Below are positions 15,773 to 24,776 of a stretch of DNA of 52,358 nucleotides, piece after piece. Made by a program: the position numbers and the translations under genes. The notes beneath the pieces were generated by a model. That model saw only the letters and a program-made list of their open reading frames with translations, did no database searches and was not told the origin of the DNA. Within the stretch, counting starts at the first letter, position 1; the number at the start of each line of letters is the position of its first letter. The DNA comes from Opitutaceae bacterium (GTDB lineage Bacteria > Verrucomicrobiota > Verrucomicrobiia > Opitutales > Opitutaceae), in the NCBI GenBank assembly GCA_947474995.1, contig CANJNJ010000015.1, positions 1 through 52,358 of the forward strand, written 5' to 3'.

Positions 15773-16697
15773 TCTCTTTGCCGACACCGCCGGGCGGGTG
15801 ACGCTCGGGGACTGGCTGGCGTTTGCCGAGAAGGCGTATGCGCGGCGACGGGTCGCGCTCGGGCAGGTCGCCACGAACGCCCACGACGAGGCGTTGTATC
15901 TTTTGCTGCGCACGCTCGAACTGCCGCTTGCCAGTGATGCCCGTGTGCTGACTAAAAAACTTTCGAAGTCGGCGCGGGCTGCCGTCGAAGCGGTGCTGCG
16001 CCGTCGGATTCTCGAACGGGTGCCGGCGGCCTACCTGACGCGCGAGGCCTGGCTCGGCGAACACCGCTTCTACGTCGACGAGCGGGTCATCATCCCACGC
16101 AGCTATTTTCTGGAAATCATCCCGGAGCAGCTCGCGGCCTGGCTGCCCGCCGGCCGGAAAGTGGCGCGCGTCGTCGATGTCGGCACGGGTGCCGGCTGCC
16201 TCGCGATCCTGCTGGCGCATCAATTTCGCCACGCGCAGGTGGATGCCTGCGATCTTTCCCCCGCGGCCCTGGAAGTGGCCAAGATTAACGTGCAGGCCCA
16301 CCGGCTCGGGCGGCGCGTGCACCTGCACCTCAGCGATGTGCTTTCGGCGGTGCCGTCGGCAAAGTACGACGTGATTCTCAGCAATCCGCCCTACGAGCCC
16401 AGCGAGCTGGTTGATGCGCAGGCGCCGGAATTTGCCGCCGAACCGCGGCTGGCGCACGACGGCGGCCGCGATGGGCTCGGGATCATTCGGCGACTCCTGG
16501 AGCAGGCGCGCACGCGTCTGCAGCCGCACGGCATCGTGGCGATTGAGGTCGGCGGGTTGCGGTCGGCCGTAGATCGGGAATTTGCGGCGCTCGAACCGCA
16601 CTGGCTCCACACGGCCGATGGATCGGACTGCGTCGTGCTTTTCAACGCGGCGCGCCTAGCCGCGTGGAAACCAGCGGTTAAGGTCCGTCGTTCGTAG
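15753..16697 (+). CDS. prmB: Ribosomal protein L3 glutamine N5-methyltransferase (PrmB-like)
   Basis: This 314-residue SAM-dependent methyltransferase has the SAM-binding loop VVDVGTGAGCLAI (residues 140-152) and the catalytic NPPYEPSE motif (211-218), which positions a glutamine amide. The N-terminal ERVPAAYLTREAWLGEHRFYVDERVIIPRS closely follows the PrmB pattern rather than PrmC. L3 is therefore the likely substrate, although a release-factor methyltransferase cannot be fully excluded. I start at MKSKPADLF; a longer upstream frame is antisense-like reading within the preceding gene. The 20-base overlap suggests coupled translation with the rhomboid-like gene. Confidence 0.86.
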   Translation: MKSKPADLFADTAGRVTLGDWLAFAEKAYARRRVALGQVATNAHDEALYLLLRTLELPLASDARVLTKKLSKSARAAVEAVLRRRILERVPAAYLTREAWLGEHRFYVDERVIIPRSYFLEIIPEQLAAWLPAGRKVARVVDVGTGAGCLAILLAHQFRHAQVDACDLSPAALEVAKINVQAHRLGRRVHLHLSDVLSAVPSAKYDVILSNPPYEPSELVDAQAPEFAAEPRLAHDGGRDGLGIIRRLLEQARTRLQPHGIVAIEVGGLRSAVDREFAALEPHWLHTADGSDCVVLFNAARLAAWKPAVKVRRS

Positions 16698-16756
16698 TTC
16701 CACCTTCAGGCGGAAGGCTTGTTCCGGTCAGATTCCGCCTAAAGGCGGAACGACGG
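16686..16756. repeat. REP-like palindrome, TTCCGCC family (second copy)
   Basis: The core TTCCGCCTAAAGGCGGAA (16733-16750) is a perfect hairpin, preceded by an imperfect partner (GTTCCACCTTCAGGCGGAAG, 16697-16716). Outer GTCGTTC and GAACGAC ends are complementary. It lies between the convergent prmB and rhodanese genes and overlaps the prmB 3' end slightly. Confidence 0.75.
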
Positions 16757-16773
16757 GCACGGAGACATTGAAA

Positions 16774-17184
16774 CTACTTCTTCGGCGCTTCCGTTTCGAC
16801 TTTACGCGTGGGCAGCCCCGCTTCCGTCCAGTCCTTCAGCCCGCCGGCGTTGGCGACATTCACGCCTTTCTCGGCGAGAGCTTTCGCGATGATTCCGGCG
16901 CGATTGCCCGAGCGACAGTAAAGGATGACTTCCTTGCCCTCGTTCTTGGCGAGAAAGGCCTTCCACTCGGTCTGCGCGCCGTCGAAATCACTCTTGGCTA
17001 GCAACACCGCCGGTTGGGCGACGCCGGTCTCCGCCCACTCCTTGGGCTCGCGACAGTCCACGAGGACCGCTTTGCCCTCGGCCACGAGCTTGGCCGCATC
17101 AGCGGGAGCAATTTTTGGCGCGTCCGCGGCGAAGACGAGGGTGACGAGGGCGAAAAAGAGGGCGAGGGTGGAGCGGATTTTCAT
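16774..17184 (-). CDS. Exported single-domain rhodanese (sulfurtransferase)
   Basis: This 136-residue protein has a signal peptide (MKIRSTLALFFALVTLVFAA) and one rhodanese domain. The active-site loop is CRSGNR at residues 90-95, with Cys90 the persulfide carrier, and AVLVDCREPKEW (39-50) is the family N-terminal motif. It probably moves sulfane sulfur in the periplasm. The frame extends 61 codons upstream but that part lacks coding character, so the signal-peptide Met is chosen. It lies last in a minus-strand series behind a second rhodanese and an RND pump. The 163-base gap to the preceding gene could hold its own promoter. Confidence 0.9.
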   Translation of the reverse strand: MKIRSTLALFFALVTLVFAADAPKIAPADAAKLVAEGKAVLVDCREPKEWAETGVAQPAVLLAKSDFDGAQTEWKAFLAKNEGKEVILYCRSGNRAGIIAKALAEKGVNVANAGGLKDWTEAGLPTRKVETEAPKK

Positions 17185-17347
17185 GGGTGCGGCGAGGCGG
17201 GTTGGGTTCTGCGACGCCCCAAGGATTGCACCCAGACCCGGCCTTTGTCGACCTTCCGGATGATTCGCAGGCCTCCTGAGCAACGGAAGCGAGGGTCGGC
17301 TGGCTCGCCCTCTCTTCCGGCGATCGTGAAGGAGCGATGCGCGGTCG

Positions 17348-18211
17348 TCACCCGCGACAAGTCTCATCCATAATCCGAATCATCGCGGCCTCGACCTCGC
17401 GCGCGGTGGCGGCGGCACCCGGGGCATTGAACATCGAGAGGAGCGCGGTGGGCTTGATGGTCGCGAGAACGGTTCGGTCTCCTTCGGTGTAGACGGCGAT
17501 CCGGCACGGCAAGGCGGTTGAAATCTCGATGGCTTGATTGAGCGCAACCTGCGCGTGCTGCGGGTTGCAGACCTCGAGTACCCGGCATTCGCGCGCGAAG
17601 GGCACACCCTTGCTTTCCATCTTTTCCCGGAGGTTGTGCGAGGCCTGCACACCGAACTTATGCTGCACGGAGATTTCCGGGAGCCGCTGCCAGACGGTTT
17701 CGAGCGGCAGGGCGGTGGAACGGATGATGAGGATATCGTTAGTCATGGAAGGGCTGATTGGCTGGGCGTGGAGAGAGGAAGCATGCGAGCCGAGCTGATC
17801 GCAGCGGGCGGGTGATCCGCGCCGCGGACCTGGCCAAGGGTGGGCGAGGGAAGGCTTGGCGAGTGCCCAGCCGGCCTCGCGCCATTCGCCAAGACCGCCC
17901 GTGTTTGTCGCGCGCCAGCCTTCGGCGGTGAGCAGCCGGGCGGCTAGGCCGGAGCGCGCGCCGGAGGCGCAGTAGACCAGAATTTCACGGTCCCCGGTCT
18001 CGGTGAGAAATGGCTTCCAAAGCGCCCGGGCGCCGGTGAGGTCGCTTAGCGGCAGGAGCCGGGCGAACAGCGCGACGCCACCCGGCCATTCGCCGCTCTC
18101 GCGTACGTCAACGAGCAGGGCCGTGCCTGCTTTGACGCGGGCCATGCAATCGGCGGGTGCCAGACGGGGCGCGGAGGTGAAGAGGGCTTGGACCATTTTT
18201 AGAAATTTCAT
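17348..18211 (-). CDS. Rhodanese-DUF302 fusion protein
   Basis: Residues 1-118 form a rhodanese domain: [16 protein letters not shown] (30-45) and the active loop CASGAR (81-86, Cys81). A Pro/Ser/His-rich linker (about 119-155) joins it to a DUF302 domain (156-287; [19 protein letters not shown], later [14 protein letters not shown] and [12 protein letters not shown]). DUF302 proteins often neighbour sulfur and thiol genes; their activity is not established. No signal peptide is evident. The frame is continuous, so a fusion is the simplest reading, but the odd linker leaves room for two genes, with DUF302 starting at 17746. The start overlaps the RND stop by four bases. Confidence 0.8.
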   Translation of the reverse strand: MKFLKMVQALFTSAPRLAPADCMARVKAGTALLVDVRESGEWPGGVALFARLLPLSDLTGARALWKPFLTETGDREILVYCASGARSGLAARLLTAEGWRATNTGGLGEWREAGWALAKPSLAHPWPGPRRGSPARCDQLGSHASSLHAQPISPSMTNDILIIRSTALPLETVWQRLPEISVQHKFGVQASHNLREKMESKGVPFARECRVLEVCNPQHAQVALNQAIEISTALPCRIAVYTEGDRTVLATIKPTALLSMFNAPGAAATAREVEAAMIRIMDETCRG

Positions 18212-21200
18212 GCTTTGGCGTCACCGTTTTCGGCGGGCGCTGGAGCGGGCTTCGCGTGGCGCCCGGCATGCGTCATGTAATAGATCAGCGGGACGGCCAG
18301 CGGACTGATGACGAGCGAGGCGATGGCGCCGAAGAGGAGGGAGATGGCGAGGCCCTGGAAGATCGGATCGGCCAGAATGACCAGGCCGCCCACGATGACG
18401 GCGAGCGCGGTGAGCATCATGGGACGGAAGCGTACCGCGCCGGATTCGATGCAAGCTTCAGCCAAGGTGCGGCCGTGGCTCAGGCGCAGTTCGATGAAAT
18501 CGACAAGGATGATCGAGTTGCGCACCACGATGCCGGCGCCGGCCATGAAGCCGATCATCGAGGTGGCGGTGAAGAACGCGCCCATCACGGCGTGGGCGGG
18601 CAGGATGCCGACCAGGGAGAAGGGAATCACGGTCATCACGATGAGCGGCGTGGAATAATTTTTGAACCAGCCGACCATCAGCATGTAGATCAGGATGCAC
18701 ACGGCGCCGAAGGCCAGACCGAGGTCGCGGAAGACCTCGAGGGTGACCTGCCATTCGCCGTCCCACTTCATCGCCGGCTCCCGGTCGTCCGTGGGCATGG
18801 TGGCGTTGTAGATTTTCACGCCGGGCTGCGTGCCGCCAAAGTCGCGGCCGTCGAGCTTCGCCAGCGCGCGATTCATATCGAAGATGGCGTAGACCGGGCT
18901 TTCCACGATGCCCGCGACATCGGCCGTGACGTAGGTCACGTTTTGCAGGTTCTTGTGGTAGAGGTTGCGCTCGCCGAGCGTCGTTTCGACGGTGACGAGT
19001 TCCCGCAACGGCACGAGCGGCGTGGCGGGGTTCATCTCGGAGCGCACGGGCAGCGCGAGCAAATCCTCGGGCCGGACGCGGAGGGCCTGCGGGAGTTCCA
19101 GGACGATGTTGACGTCCTCGCGCTCCGCGGGCGTGTGCAGCAACGAAACCGGATAACCCTGCACCGCCAGTTGCACGGTGCGCGCGATGGCGCTTTCGGT
19201 GATGCCGTGGAGCGCGGCCTTCTCCTTGTCGACATGGAAGATGGTCTTCGGCTGGAGATCCTCGACATACCAGTCGATGTCCACGACGCCGGGCGTGGCG
19301 CGGTAGATATCGCGGATCCGGCTGGCGAGTTTGAGCCGGGCTGCTTCGGTGGGACCGTAAACTTCCGCCACGAGGGTTTGGAGCACCGGAGGGCCGGGCG
19401 GGACTTCGGCGACGGCCACCGCCGCGCCATATTTTTGAGCAATGGCGGCGACGCGCGGACGGATGCGCTTGGCGATCTCGTGACTCTGCGCCTTGCGTTC
19501 GTCCTTGGGCAGCAGGTTGACCTGCACATCGGCCACGGTGCTGCCCCGGCGCATGAAGTAATGGCGGACGAGGCCGTTGAAATTAAACGGGGACGCGGTG
19601 CCGGCGTAGACTTCGTAGTCACGCACCTCGGGCTCCGTGCGAATCGCCGCCGCCATTTCCCGGGCCACGCGGGTCGTCTGCTCCAGCGTAGTGCCCTCCG
19701 GCAGGTTGAGGATGATTTGAAACTCCGACTTGTTGTCGAACGGGAGCATCTTGACCTTTACCGCTCCCACGCCGACGAGCCCCATGGCGCCCACGGTCGC
19801 GGCGGCCACCGCGGTGAGAAACGCCCAGCGCCAGCTGCGGTGGGCGAGCAGCGGACGCATGACGCGCTGATAGAGCCGCGTGAACGTGTTTTCGGCGACC
19901 GTCTCTTCGGCGGCCTCTTCCTCCTCGGTGAGGGGCGCGTCCACGAAATCCGTGGCGTGGCTGTCGCGTTGCGCGTGCCCGCGGAGCATCTTCAGCGCCG
20001 CCCACGGCGTGACGACAAACGCGACGACGAGCGAAAAGAGCATCGCCGCGCTGGAGCCGATCGGAATCGGCCGCATGTAGGGTCCCATCAAACCGCTGAC
20101 GAATGCCATGGGCAGCACAGCGGCAACGACGGCGAGGGTGGCGAGGATCGTCGGGTTGCCCACTTCATCAACGGCCTCGACCGCGATCTGGAGCAGTCGC
20201 TTGCGCCGGCAACTCGGCAGGCCCATGTGGCGGACGATATTTTCGACGACGACGATCGCGTCGTCCACGAGGATGCCGATCGAGAAAATCAGCGCGAAGA
20301 GCGTGATGCGGTTGAGCGTGTAGCCGTAGAGGTAGAAAACGAGCAGCGTCAGCCCGAGCGTCACCGGAATCGCCAGCAGCACGACGATCGACTCGCGCCA
20401 CCCGAGAAAGAGCAGGATAAGCACGGCGACGCCAAAGACGGCGATCCCCATGTGGAGAAGTAGTTCGTTGGATTTTTCCGAGGCGGTCGCGCCGTAGTTG
20501 CGCGTGATGGCGACGCCGATATCGGCCGGGATAAGCGTGCCTTTCTGCGCCTCGACCTTGGCGAGAACGGCGGCCACGACCTCGACGGCGTTGGCCCCGG
20601 GGCGCTTGGCGATCGCGAGGGTTACGGCTGCTTCTTCGGCGGCGCCTGCGGCCTGGGCCCCTTGGCCAAAGAGAACGTAAGTGGAAGGTTCGGACGGGCC
20701 GTCGATGATTGTGGCCACATCGCGTAAATAGATGGGCCGGCCATCGGCGGCGCCAACCACCACCGCCCCGACGTCGCGGGCGTCGCGGAAGAAAGTGCCC
20801 GTTTGCAGCAGCGTCTCCCGGTTGCCGAACGACTGGGCCCCGGTATAAGCTTGGGCGTTGGCCTGCTGGAGCATGGGCACGAGCGCAGCGGCGCTCAGGT
20901 TGCGCGACGCGAGGCGCGAGGGATCGAGCTGCACGCGGATCGCGCGATGCTCGCCGCCAATGACGGTCGTCTCGGCGACGAGCGGGATTTGTTTTACCGC
21001 ATCGTCGATCTGCGTGGCGAGACGGTGGAGGGTGGCATGATCGTAGCGGGCGCTGTGAAAGGTGAGGGCCAGGATGGGCACATCGTCGATCGTGCGCGGC
21101 TTGACGAGCGGGGGCATGGCTCCGAGCGGAATCCGGTCGAAGTTGGCCTGAAGTTTTTGGTTGAGCCGGACGAGGGCGTTTTCGAGGTCGGTGCCGACCT

Positions 21201-21537
21201 TGAACCGCACGATGGTCATGTTGCCGCCGGGACTGGCCGTGGAGTACAGATATTCCACGCCGGGAATTTCCCAGAGGAGTTTTTCCATCGGGCGCGTGAT
21301 GCGATTTTCGACCTCCGCGGCCGTGGCTCCGGGCATCCCCACCATCACGTCGACCATCGGCACCTTGATCTGCGGCTCCTCTTCGCGGGGCAGCATGAGC
21401 ACGGCGAAGAAGCCAAGCAGCAGCGACGCCGCCACGACGATCGGCGTCAGCTTCGAATCGATGAAGAGCGCGGCCATCCGGCCCGCGAAACCGTATTTGG
21501 CGGGGTCCGGAAAAGCGGAGGAAGGGGTGGCGCTCAT
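18208..21537 (-). CDS. RND-family efflux permease
   Basis: This 1109-residue inner-membrane pump has the RND layout: a first span near residues 30-50, a large periplasmic domain, clustered spans at about 360-560, a second periplasmic domain and a final span cluster. The proton-relay aspartates Asp425/Asp426 lie in [34 protein letters not shown] is typical for the AcrB-like hydrophobe/amphiphile branch; it lacks obvious heavy-metal-pump signatures. It overlaps the adaptor gene by four bases and the rhodanese-DUF302 gene by four bases, so all three are translationally coupled. That context suggests export of sulfur-containing or thiol-reactive compounds; substrate is inference. Confidence 0.93.
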   Translation of the reverse strand: MSATPSSAFPDPAKYGFAGRMAALFIDSKLTPIVVAASLLLGFFAVLMLPREEEPQIKVPMVDVMVGMPGATAAEVENRITRPMEKLLWEIPGVEYLYSTASPGGNMTIVRFKVGTDLENALVRLNQKLQANFDRIPLGAMPPLVKPRTIDDVPILALTFHSARYDHATLHRLATQIDDAVKQIPLVAETTVIGGEHRAIRVQLDPSRLASRNLSAAALVPMLQQANAQAYTGAQSFGNRETLLQTGTFFRDARDVGAVVVGAADGRPIYLRDVATIIDGPSEPSTYVLFGQGAQAAGAAEEAAVTLAIAKRPGANAVEVVAAVLAKVEAQKGTLIPADIGVAITRNYGATASEKSNELLLHMGIAVFGVAVLILLFLGWRESIVVLLAIPVTLGLTLLVFYLYGYTLNRITLFALIFSIGILVDDAIVVVENIVRHMGLPSCRRKRLLQIAVEAVDEVGNPTILATLAVVAAVLPMAFVSGLMGPYMRPIPIGSSAAMLFSLVVAFVVTPWAALKMLRGHAQRDSHATDFVDAPLTEEEEAAEETVAENTFTRLYQRVMRPLLAHRSWRWAFLTAVAAATVGAMGLVGVGAVKVKMLPFDNKSEFQIILNLPEGTTLEQTTRVAREMAAAIRTEPEVRDYEVYAGTASPFNFNGLVRHYFMRRGSTVADVQVNLLPKDERKAQSHEIAKRIRPRVAAIAQKYGAAVAVAEVPPGPPVLQTLVAEVYGPTEAARLKLASRIRDIYRATPGVVDIDWYVEDLQPKTIFHVDKEKAALHGITESAIARTVQLAVQGYPVSLLHTPAEREDVNIVLELPQALRVRPEDLLALPVRSEMNPATPLVPLRELVTVETTLGERNLYHKNLQNVTYVTADVAGIVESPVYAIFDMNRALAKLDGRDFGGTQPGVKIYNATMPTDDREPAMKWDGEWQVTLEVFRDLGLAFGAVCILIYMLMVGWFKNYSTPLIVMTVIPFSLVGILPAHAVMGAFFTATSMIGFMAGAGIVVRNSIILVDFIELRLSHGRTLAEACIESGAVRFRPMMLTALAVIVGGLVILADPIFQGLAISLLFGAIASLVISPLAVPLIYYMTHAGRHAKPAPAPAENGDAKA

Positions 21538-22565
21538 GGGAGAATCGTCAGCGGCTGGCCTTCCCGCAATCCGACCGGCGGTGTAACGACGATACGCTCG
21601 CCGTCATCGAGCCCCGCCAGAATTTCCACGCAGTCACCCCGGGCTGCTCCGATTTTGACGAGCCGCAGCACGGCGCGCGGGCCGTCGCCGACGACGAACA
21701 CCCGCTCCATCTGGCCAAGCGTGGCCAGGGCTGCGGCGGGCGCGAGCAACGCCTTCACCGGCGCGCCCGAGACTTGGACGCGGGCAAATTGACCCGAGCG
21801 CACAGCGGTTCCCGCGGGTACGGAAATTTTTGCCAGCACCGAGCGCGCGCCGGCATCCGCGGCGGAGGAAAGTTCGGCGAGGGTGCCGGTGAAGCTGAGG
21901 GCGGCGGCGGGCACCTCGATGGCGAGGGGTGTGCCCGAGGCGAGTTTCGCGGCGAGAGAGTCGGGCACGGCGGCCTCGACTTGGAAGTCGGCGAGACCCT
22001 CGAGTTCGAGCAGGGGCATCCCGGGTGCGGCGAGATCGCCGGCATTGGCGAGTTTGCGGGCGACGACGCCGTCAAAAGGCGCCCGCACGGCGGCGTAACC
22101 GAGCATGATCTCGGCCTCGCGTACCATCGCCTGGGTCAGGGTGAACCGGTCCTCCAGGCCGCGCACCATGTCGGCGGTGCTGGCGCTTTTGGTGAGCAGG
22201 TCGCGTTCCCGGTCGAGATCGCGGCGCGCCACGTTGAGTTGCGCCTGGGCCTGGGCGACGCGAGCGGTGATCTCGCCGGCGGAAATTTTCACCAAGAGAT
22301 CGCCGACGTGTACCCGCTGGCCAAGGGTGACGGGCAGTTCGTCAATCGTGCCCATGACCTTCGCGGCGATTTGGGCGCGTTGGACCGGGCGAACGGTGCC
22401 CGTGATTTCGGTCAGCGTGGCCACGTTCTCCGTGTGTGCCACGGCGATCCGGACGCTGGCCGGCGGGAGATTGACCGCGGTGGCCCCTTCGGGCGCCGCG
22501 GGTTTGGCGCAGCCCGCCAGCGAGGCGAGAGCGACGGCCAAAGTCGGGAGATAAAAATGTTTCAT
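21534..22565 (-). CDS. RND efflux periplasmic adaptor lipoprotein
   Basis: This 343-residue membrane-fusion protein joins the RND pump to the outer-membrane channel. It has a lipoprotein signal with lipobox LASLAGC (Cys19). The lipoyl-like half-motifs are seen ([23 protein letters not shown] and [21 protein letters not shown]) with a coiled-coil hairpin between them ([23 protein letters not shown]), then a beta-barrel domain. I start at the ATG giving MKHFYLP; a TTG two codons upstream is possible. It follows tolC by 17 bases. Confidence 0.92.
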   Translation of the reverse strand: MKHFYLPTLAVALASLAGCAKPAAPEGATAVNLPPASVRIAVAHTENVATLTEITGTVRPVQRAQIAAKVMGTIDELPVTLGQRVHVGDLLVKISAGEITARVAQAQAQLNVARRDLDRERDLLTKSASTADMVRGLEDRFTLTQAMVREAEIMLGYAAVRAPFDGVVARKLANAGDLAAPGMPLLELEGLADFQVEAAVPDSLAAKLASGTPLAIEVPAAALSFTGTLAELSSAADAGARSVLAKISVPAGTAVRSGQFARVQVSGAPVKALLAPAAALATLGQMERVFVVGDGPRAVLRLVKIGAARGDCVEILAGLDDGERIVVTPPVGLREGQPLTILP

Positions 22566-22582
22566 GGGCAAAAAGGTTGGAT

Positions 22583-23890
22583 TTACGGCAAGGGCGTGAG
22601 CCCGAGGGCGCGGCGGAGTTCGACGACGGCGAGGCGCTCGTCGGCGGAGGCGATCATCCGGCGCAGCCGGGCCTCCAGCAGCCGGCTTTCCACGCCGATG
22701 AGATCGGCGGTGAGGAGGGCTTCTTTTTCGAAGCGGGCGCGGCTCAGGCTGGCACTTTCCTCGGCCTGCTCGACCGCCCGGGCGCTGACGGCGAGCCGCT
22801 CGGCGGCGTCGGCCTGGGCGAGGCGCGCCTGCTCGACCTCGAGGCCGATGCCGAGCGTGGCTTTGCGCAGCATTTCCTTCACCTGCGTCAGTTCCGCGCT
22901 GCTCTGGCGAATCTTGCTGTTGGTCTGGCCGCCGTCGAAGACGTTCATGTCGACCGCGACCCCCGCGAGCCAGCTGTCGGCGCCGCGGGCGAGTTTCCAG
23001 CCATGGTCATATTGGTAGCTCGCAAACGCGTTCACGGTCGGGCGCTGGGCGCCGCGGGATGCTTCCACCATCGCCTCGGCGGCGCGGACCCGGGCCTGCA
23101 GGCCGCGCAGCTCGGGTCGCGGCGAGAAGTCGGCGGTTTCAGGCACGACGAGACGGGTCAGCACGGGATCATCGGCGGCAAGTTCAATGGCGGCCTCCGT
23201 GGGATCGAGCCCGAGGACGAACTGGAAGGCGCGCGCCGCGAGGGCCGCGCCCCGGCGCGCCGACGACAGCGATTCGCGCGTCTGGGCGAGTTGCACCTCG
23301 AGGCTGAGGAGATCGGCCTTGAGCAACTGGCCGGCCTCGAACCTGGCGCGGGCCACCTGGACGGCCGCTTCATACGCCCGCACGCCGCCTTCGACCGCGC
23401 CGACGGCTTCGCGCGCCTTCCGGAGGTTCAGCGTCGCCTTGACGACTTCGGCGGAGAGTTGCTGCTGCGCCGTCCGTAGATCGAGTTCGGCGGCCTCGGC
23501 TCCGGCGCGGGCCGCCTTGCGACCAGCGGTGGGGCGGCCTCCGCTGTAGAGATTGTAGGCCACGGTACCCGTGGCGTTCAGGTTGTCGATCTGGCCGGGA
23601 TGGTTGAAATCGAGGCCGAAATTAAATGCCCGCTGGTTGAGAATGGAGCCGAAGGCCATCATTGGGCTGTTCGTGTCGGTATAGCGGCCCGTGACGGAAA
23701 CTTGCGGGCGCCAGGCCGCGCCGGATTGATCGACCAGAGCGGCGGCACCCTCGGCGCGGGCGCGGGCGACGCGGGCGTCCGGGCTATGCTCGAGTGCCGT
23801 GGCGACCGCCCGATCGAGCGTCCACCGGTCGGCCCGCAGGACGGGTACGAGCGCAATGGCGAGGGTCGAACAGAGTAGGAGGGGGCGCAT
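22583..23890 (-). CDS. TolC-family outer membrane efflux channel
   Basis: This 435-residue protein has a signal peptide (LLLCSTLAIALVPVLRA) and two similar halves rich in heptad-like helices, for example LDRAVATALEHSPDARVARARAEGA near the start and ARLAQADAAERLAVSARAVEQAEES near the end. This is the outer membrane factor pattern: a trimeric barrel with a periplasmic helical tunnel. Beta-strand segments (QVSVTGRYTDTNSPM, VNAFASYQYDHGW) fit the barrel. It lies nine bases after the DUF2892 gene and 17 before the adaptor gene, so it is part of the same pump operon. Confidence 0.92.
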   Translation of the reverse strand: MRPLLLCSTLAIALVPVLRADRWTLDRAVATALEHSPDARVARARAEGAAALVDQSGAAWRPQVSVTGRYTDTNSPMMAFGSILNQRAFNFGLDFNHPGQIDNLNATGTVAYNLYSGGRPTAGRKAARAGAEAAELDLRTAQQQLSAEVVKATLNLRKAREAVGAVEGGVRAYEAAVQVARARFEAGQLLKADLLSLEVQLAQTRESLSSARRGAALAARAFQFVLGLDPTEAAIELAADDPVLTRLVVPETADFSPRPELRGLQARVRAAEAMVEASRGAQRPTVNAFASYQYDHGWKLARGADSWLAGVAVDMNVFDGGQTNSKIRQSSAELTQVKEMLRKATLGIGLEVEQARLAQADAAERLAVSARAVEQAEESASLSRARFEKEALLTADLIGVESRLLEARLRRMIASADERLAVVELRRALGLTPLP

Positions 23891-23899
23891 GGGCGGGGC

Positions 23900-24124
23900 T
23901 CAGGACTTGCCGCCGCCCCAGTGGATGATCCCCTGGTCGTCGAGCCAGCCGAGTTTGCTCAGCACAATCGCGGGCGGGCAAAACCCTGTGAAGGCCGACT
24001 GGATGAGGTTCAAGCCGACAAAACAGGTGAGCAGGAGCCACCACGGGCTGACGAAGTGAATCAGGACCGCACTGAGCAGAACCATCGAGCCGGCGAGGAC
24101 GCGGATGAAGCTGTCGATTTTCAT
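23900..24124 (-). CDS. DUF2892 (YgaP-like) membrane protein
   Basis: This 74-residue protein has two hydrophobic spans (about residues 10-25 and 27-44) followed by FTGFCPPAIVLSKLGW, the signature of the DUF2892/YgaP transmembrane module. In E. coli YgaP the same module is fused to a rhodanese domain; here rhodaneses are separate genes in the same operon. The start is the ATG at 24124; longer upstream frames run through the ArsR gene and are rejected. It is the first gene of the minus-strand operon, and its start borders the AT-rich dyad. Its role is probably in sulfane-sulfur handling at the membrane, by association only. Confidence 0.88.
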   Translation of the reverse strand: MKIDSFIRVLAGSMVLLSAVLIHFVSPWWLLLTCFVGLNLIQSAFTGFCPPAIVLSKLGWLDDQGIIHWGGGKS

Positions 24125-24126
24125 AG

Positions 24127-24160
24127 TATTCAAATATGAGTATATGTGTATATGCTTGAA
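24127..24160. promoter_or_regulatory. AT-rich dyad, likely ArsR-family operator/promoter
   Basis: Between the divergent DUF2892 and ArsR genes lies an AT-rich island in a GC-rich region. TATTCAAATAT at its left end mirrors ATATGCTTGAA at its right end, with a TATATGTGTATAT core. The position, two-fold symmetry and composition fit an operator for the neighbouring ArsR repressor that controls both directions. It resembles in style the AT-rich dyads bound by BigR-type sulfide sensors; identity is not proven. Confidence 0.6.
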
Positions 24161-24190
24161 AAAGGTCAAGCCGTGGTTCTGCTTTCCCGC

Positions 24191-24526
24191 ATGCCGAAGA
24201 AGAGTATCCTGACGGGCGACGCCCTCGAGTTGGTGGCGCGGCGGTTTGCCGTGCTCGCGGAGCCCATGCGCCTGCGCCTGATTCAGGCTTTGTTCACTGG
24301 CGAGAAGAGCGTGAACGCCCTCGTGGCCGAGGTGGGCAGCACGCAGGCCAATGTTTCCCGGCACCTCCAGACCCTGACGCACGCCCACCTCCTGTCGCGG
24401 CGCAAGGCGGGCGCACAGGTGTTCTATACGGTCGCCGATCCTTCCCTCTATCCGCTGTGCGAACTCGTCTGCGGCAGTCTCGCCCGGACTTTGAACCGAC
24501 AAGCGGGCTCGTTCAGCCGCGGCTAG
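24191..24526 (+). CDS. ArsR/SmtB-family transcriptional repressor
   Basis: This winged-helix regulator (111 residues from MPKKSIL) shows the ArsR core: RFAVLAEPMRLRLIQALFTGEKSVNALV, recognition helix STQANVSRHLQTL and wing LSRRKAGAQVFYTVAD. Two cysteines lie in the last helix, LCELVCGSL, spaced CxxxC; they are the only cysteines. Sulfide sensors such as BigR/SqrR pair this helix cysteine with one in helix 2, where this protein has Gln (RLIQALF), so sensing chemistry may differ. GTG at 24146 or ATG at 24152 would give longer forms, but would leave no room for a divergent promoter and would overlap the dyad. It probably represses the DUF2892-RND-rhodanese operon. Confidence 0.88.
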   Translation: MPKKSILTGDALELVARRFAVLAEPMRLRLIQALFTGEKSVNALVAEVGSTQANVSRHLQTLTHAHLLSRRKAGAQVFYTVADPSLYPLCELVCGSLARTLNRQAGSFSRG

Positions 24527-24606
24527 TCCTTGGCCCCCCGGCGCGCCGTGTCCCGGAGCCGCCCTAAGTTTCCGGCTCATGGCCCTCCCATCCGCCCCCT
24601 GGGCGT

Positions 24607-24631
24607 GTTTGTCATCTAATAGATGACAAAC
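24607..24631. repeat. 25-base perfect palindrome (copy 1)
   Basis: Arms GTTTGTCATCT and AGATGACAAAC surround an AAT centre. An identical copy lies at 42071-42095. It sits between the 3' ends of arsR and the class V aminotransferase gene. No T-run follows. The rest of the 250-base gap has no recognisable feature. Confidence 0.8.
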
Positions 24632-24776
24632 GGGCGCGGGAACTTTGGTTGACTGCGGTGGTGGGATCCGCGGGCGCCGCACCAAAAATGCGGGACGGAA
24701 GCCAAGTCCGATTCGGGTGGGAAGCGTCGACCGCGGACAGGGCCCGGGGCAGGGGTCGTTGCGCGCGAGCGCCGGT

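Noticed and set aside
18256-20463. A 735-codon plus-strand open frame inside the RND gene
   Set aside because: It is antisense to a well-conserved RND permease and has His/Asp/Arg-biased composition typical of a codon-bias shadow.
18208-21537. Heavy-metal (CusA/CzcA-type) RND pump
   Set aside because: Despite the ArsR regulator, I see no typical methionine-rich or CzcA-type metal signature, and the partners are sulfur-related.
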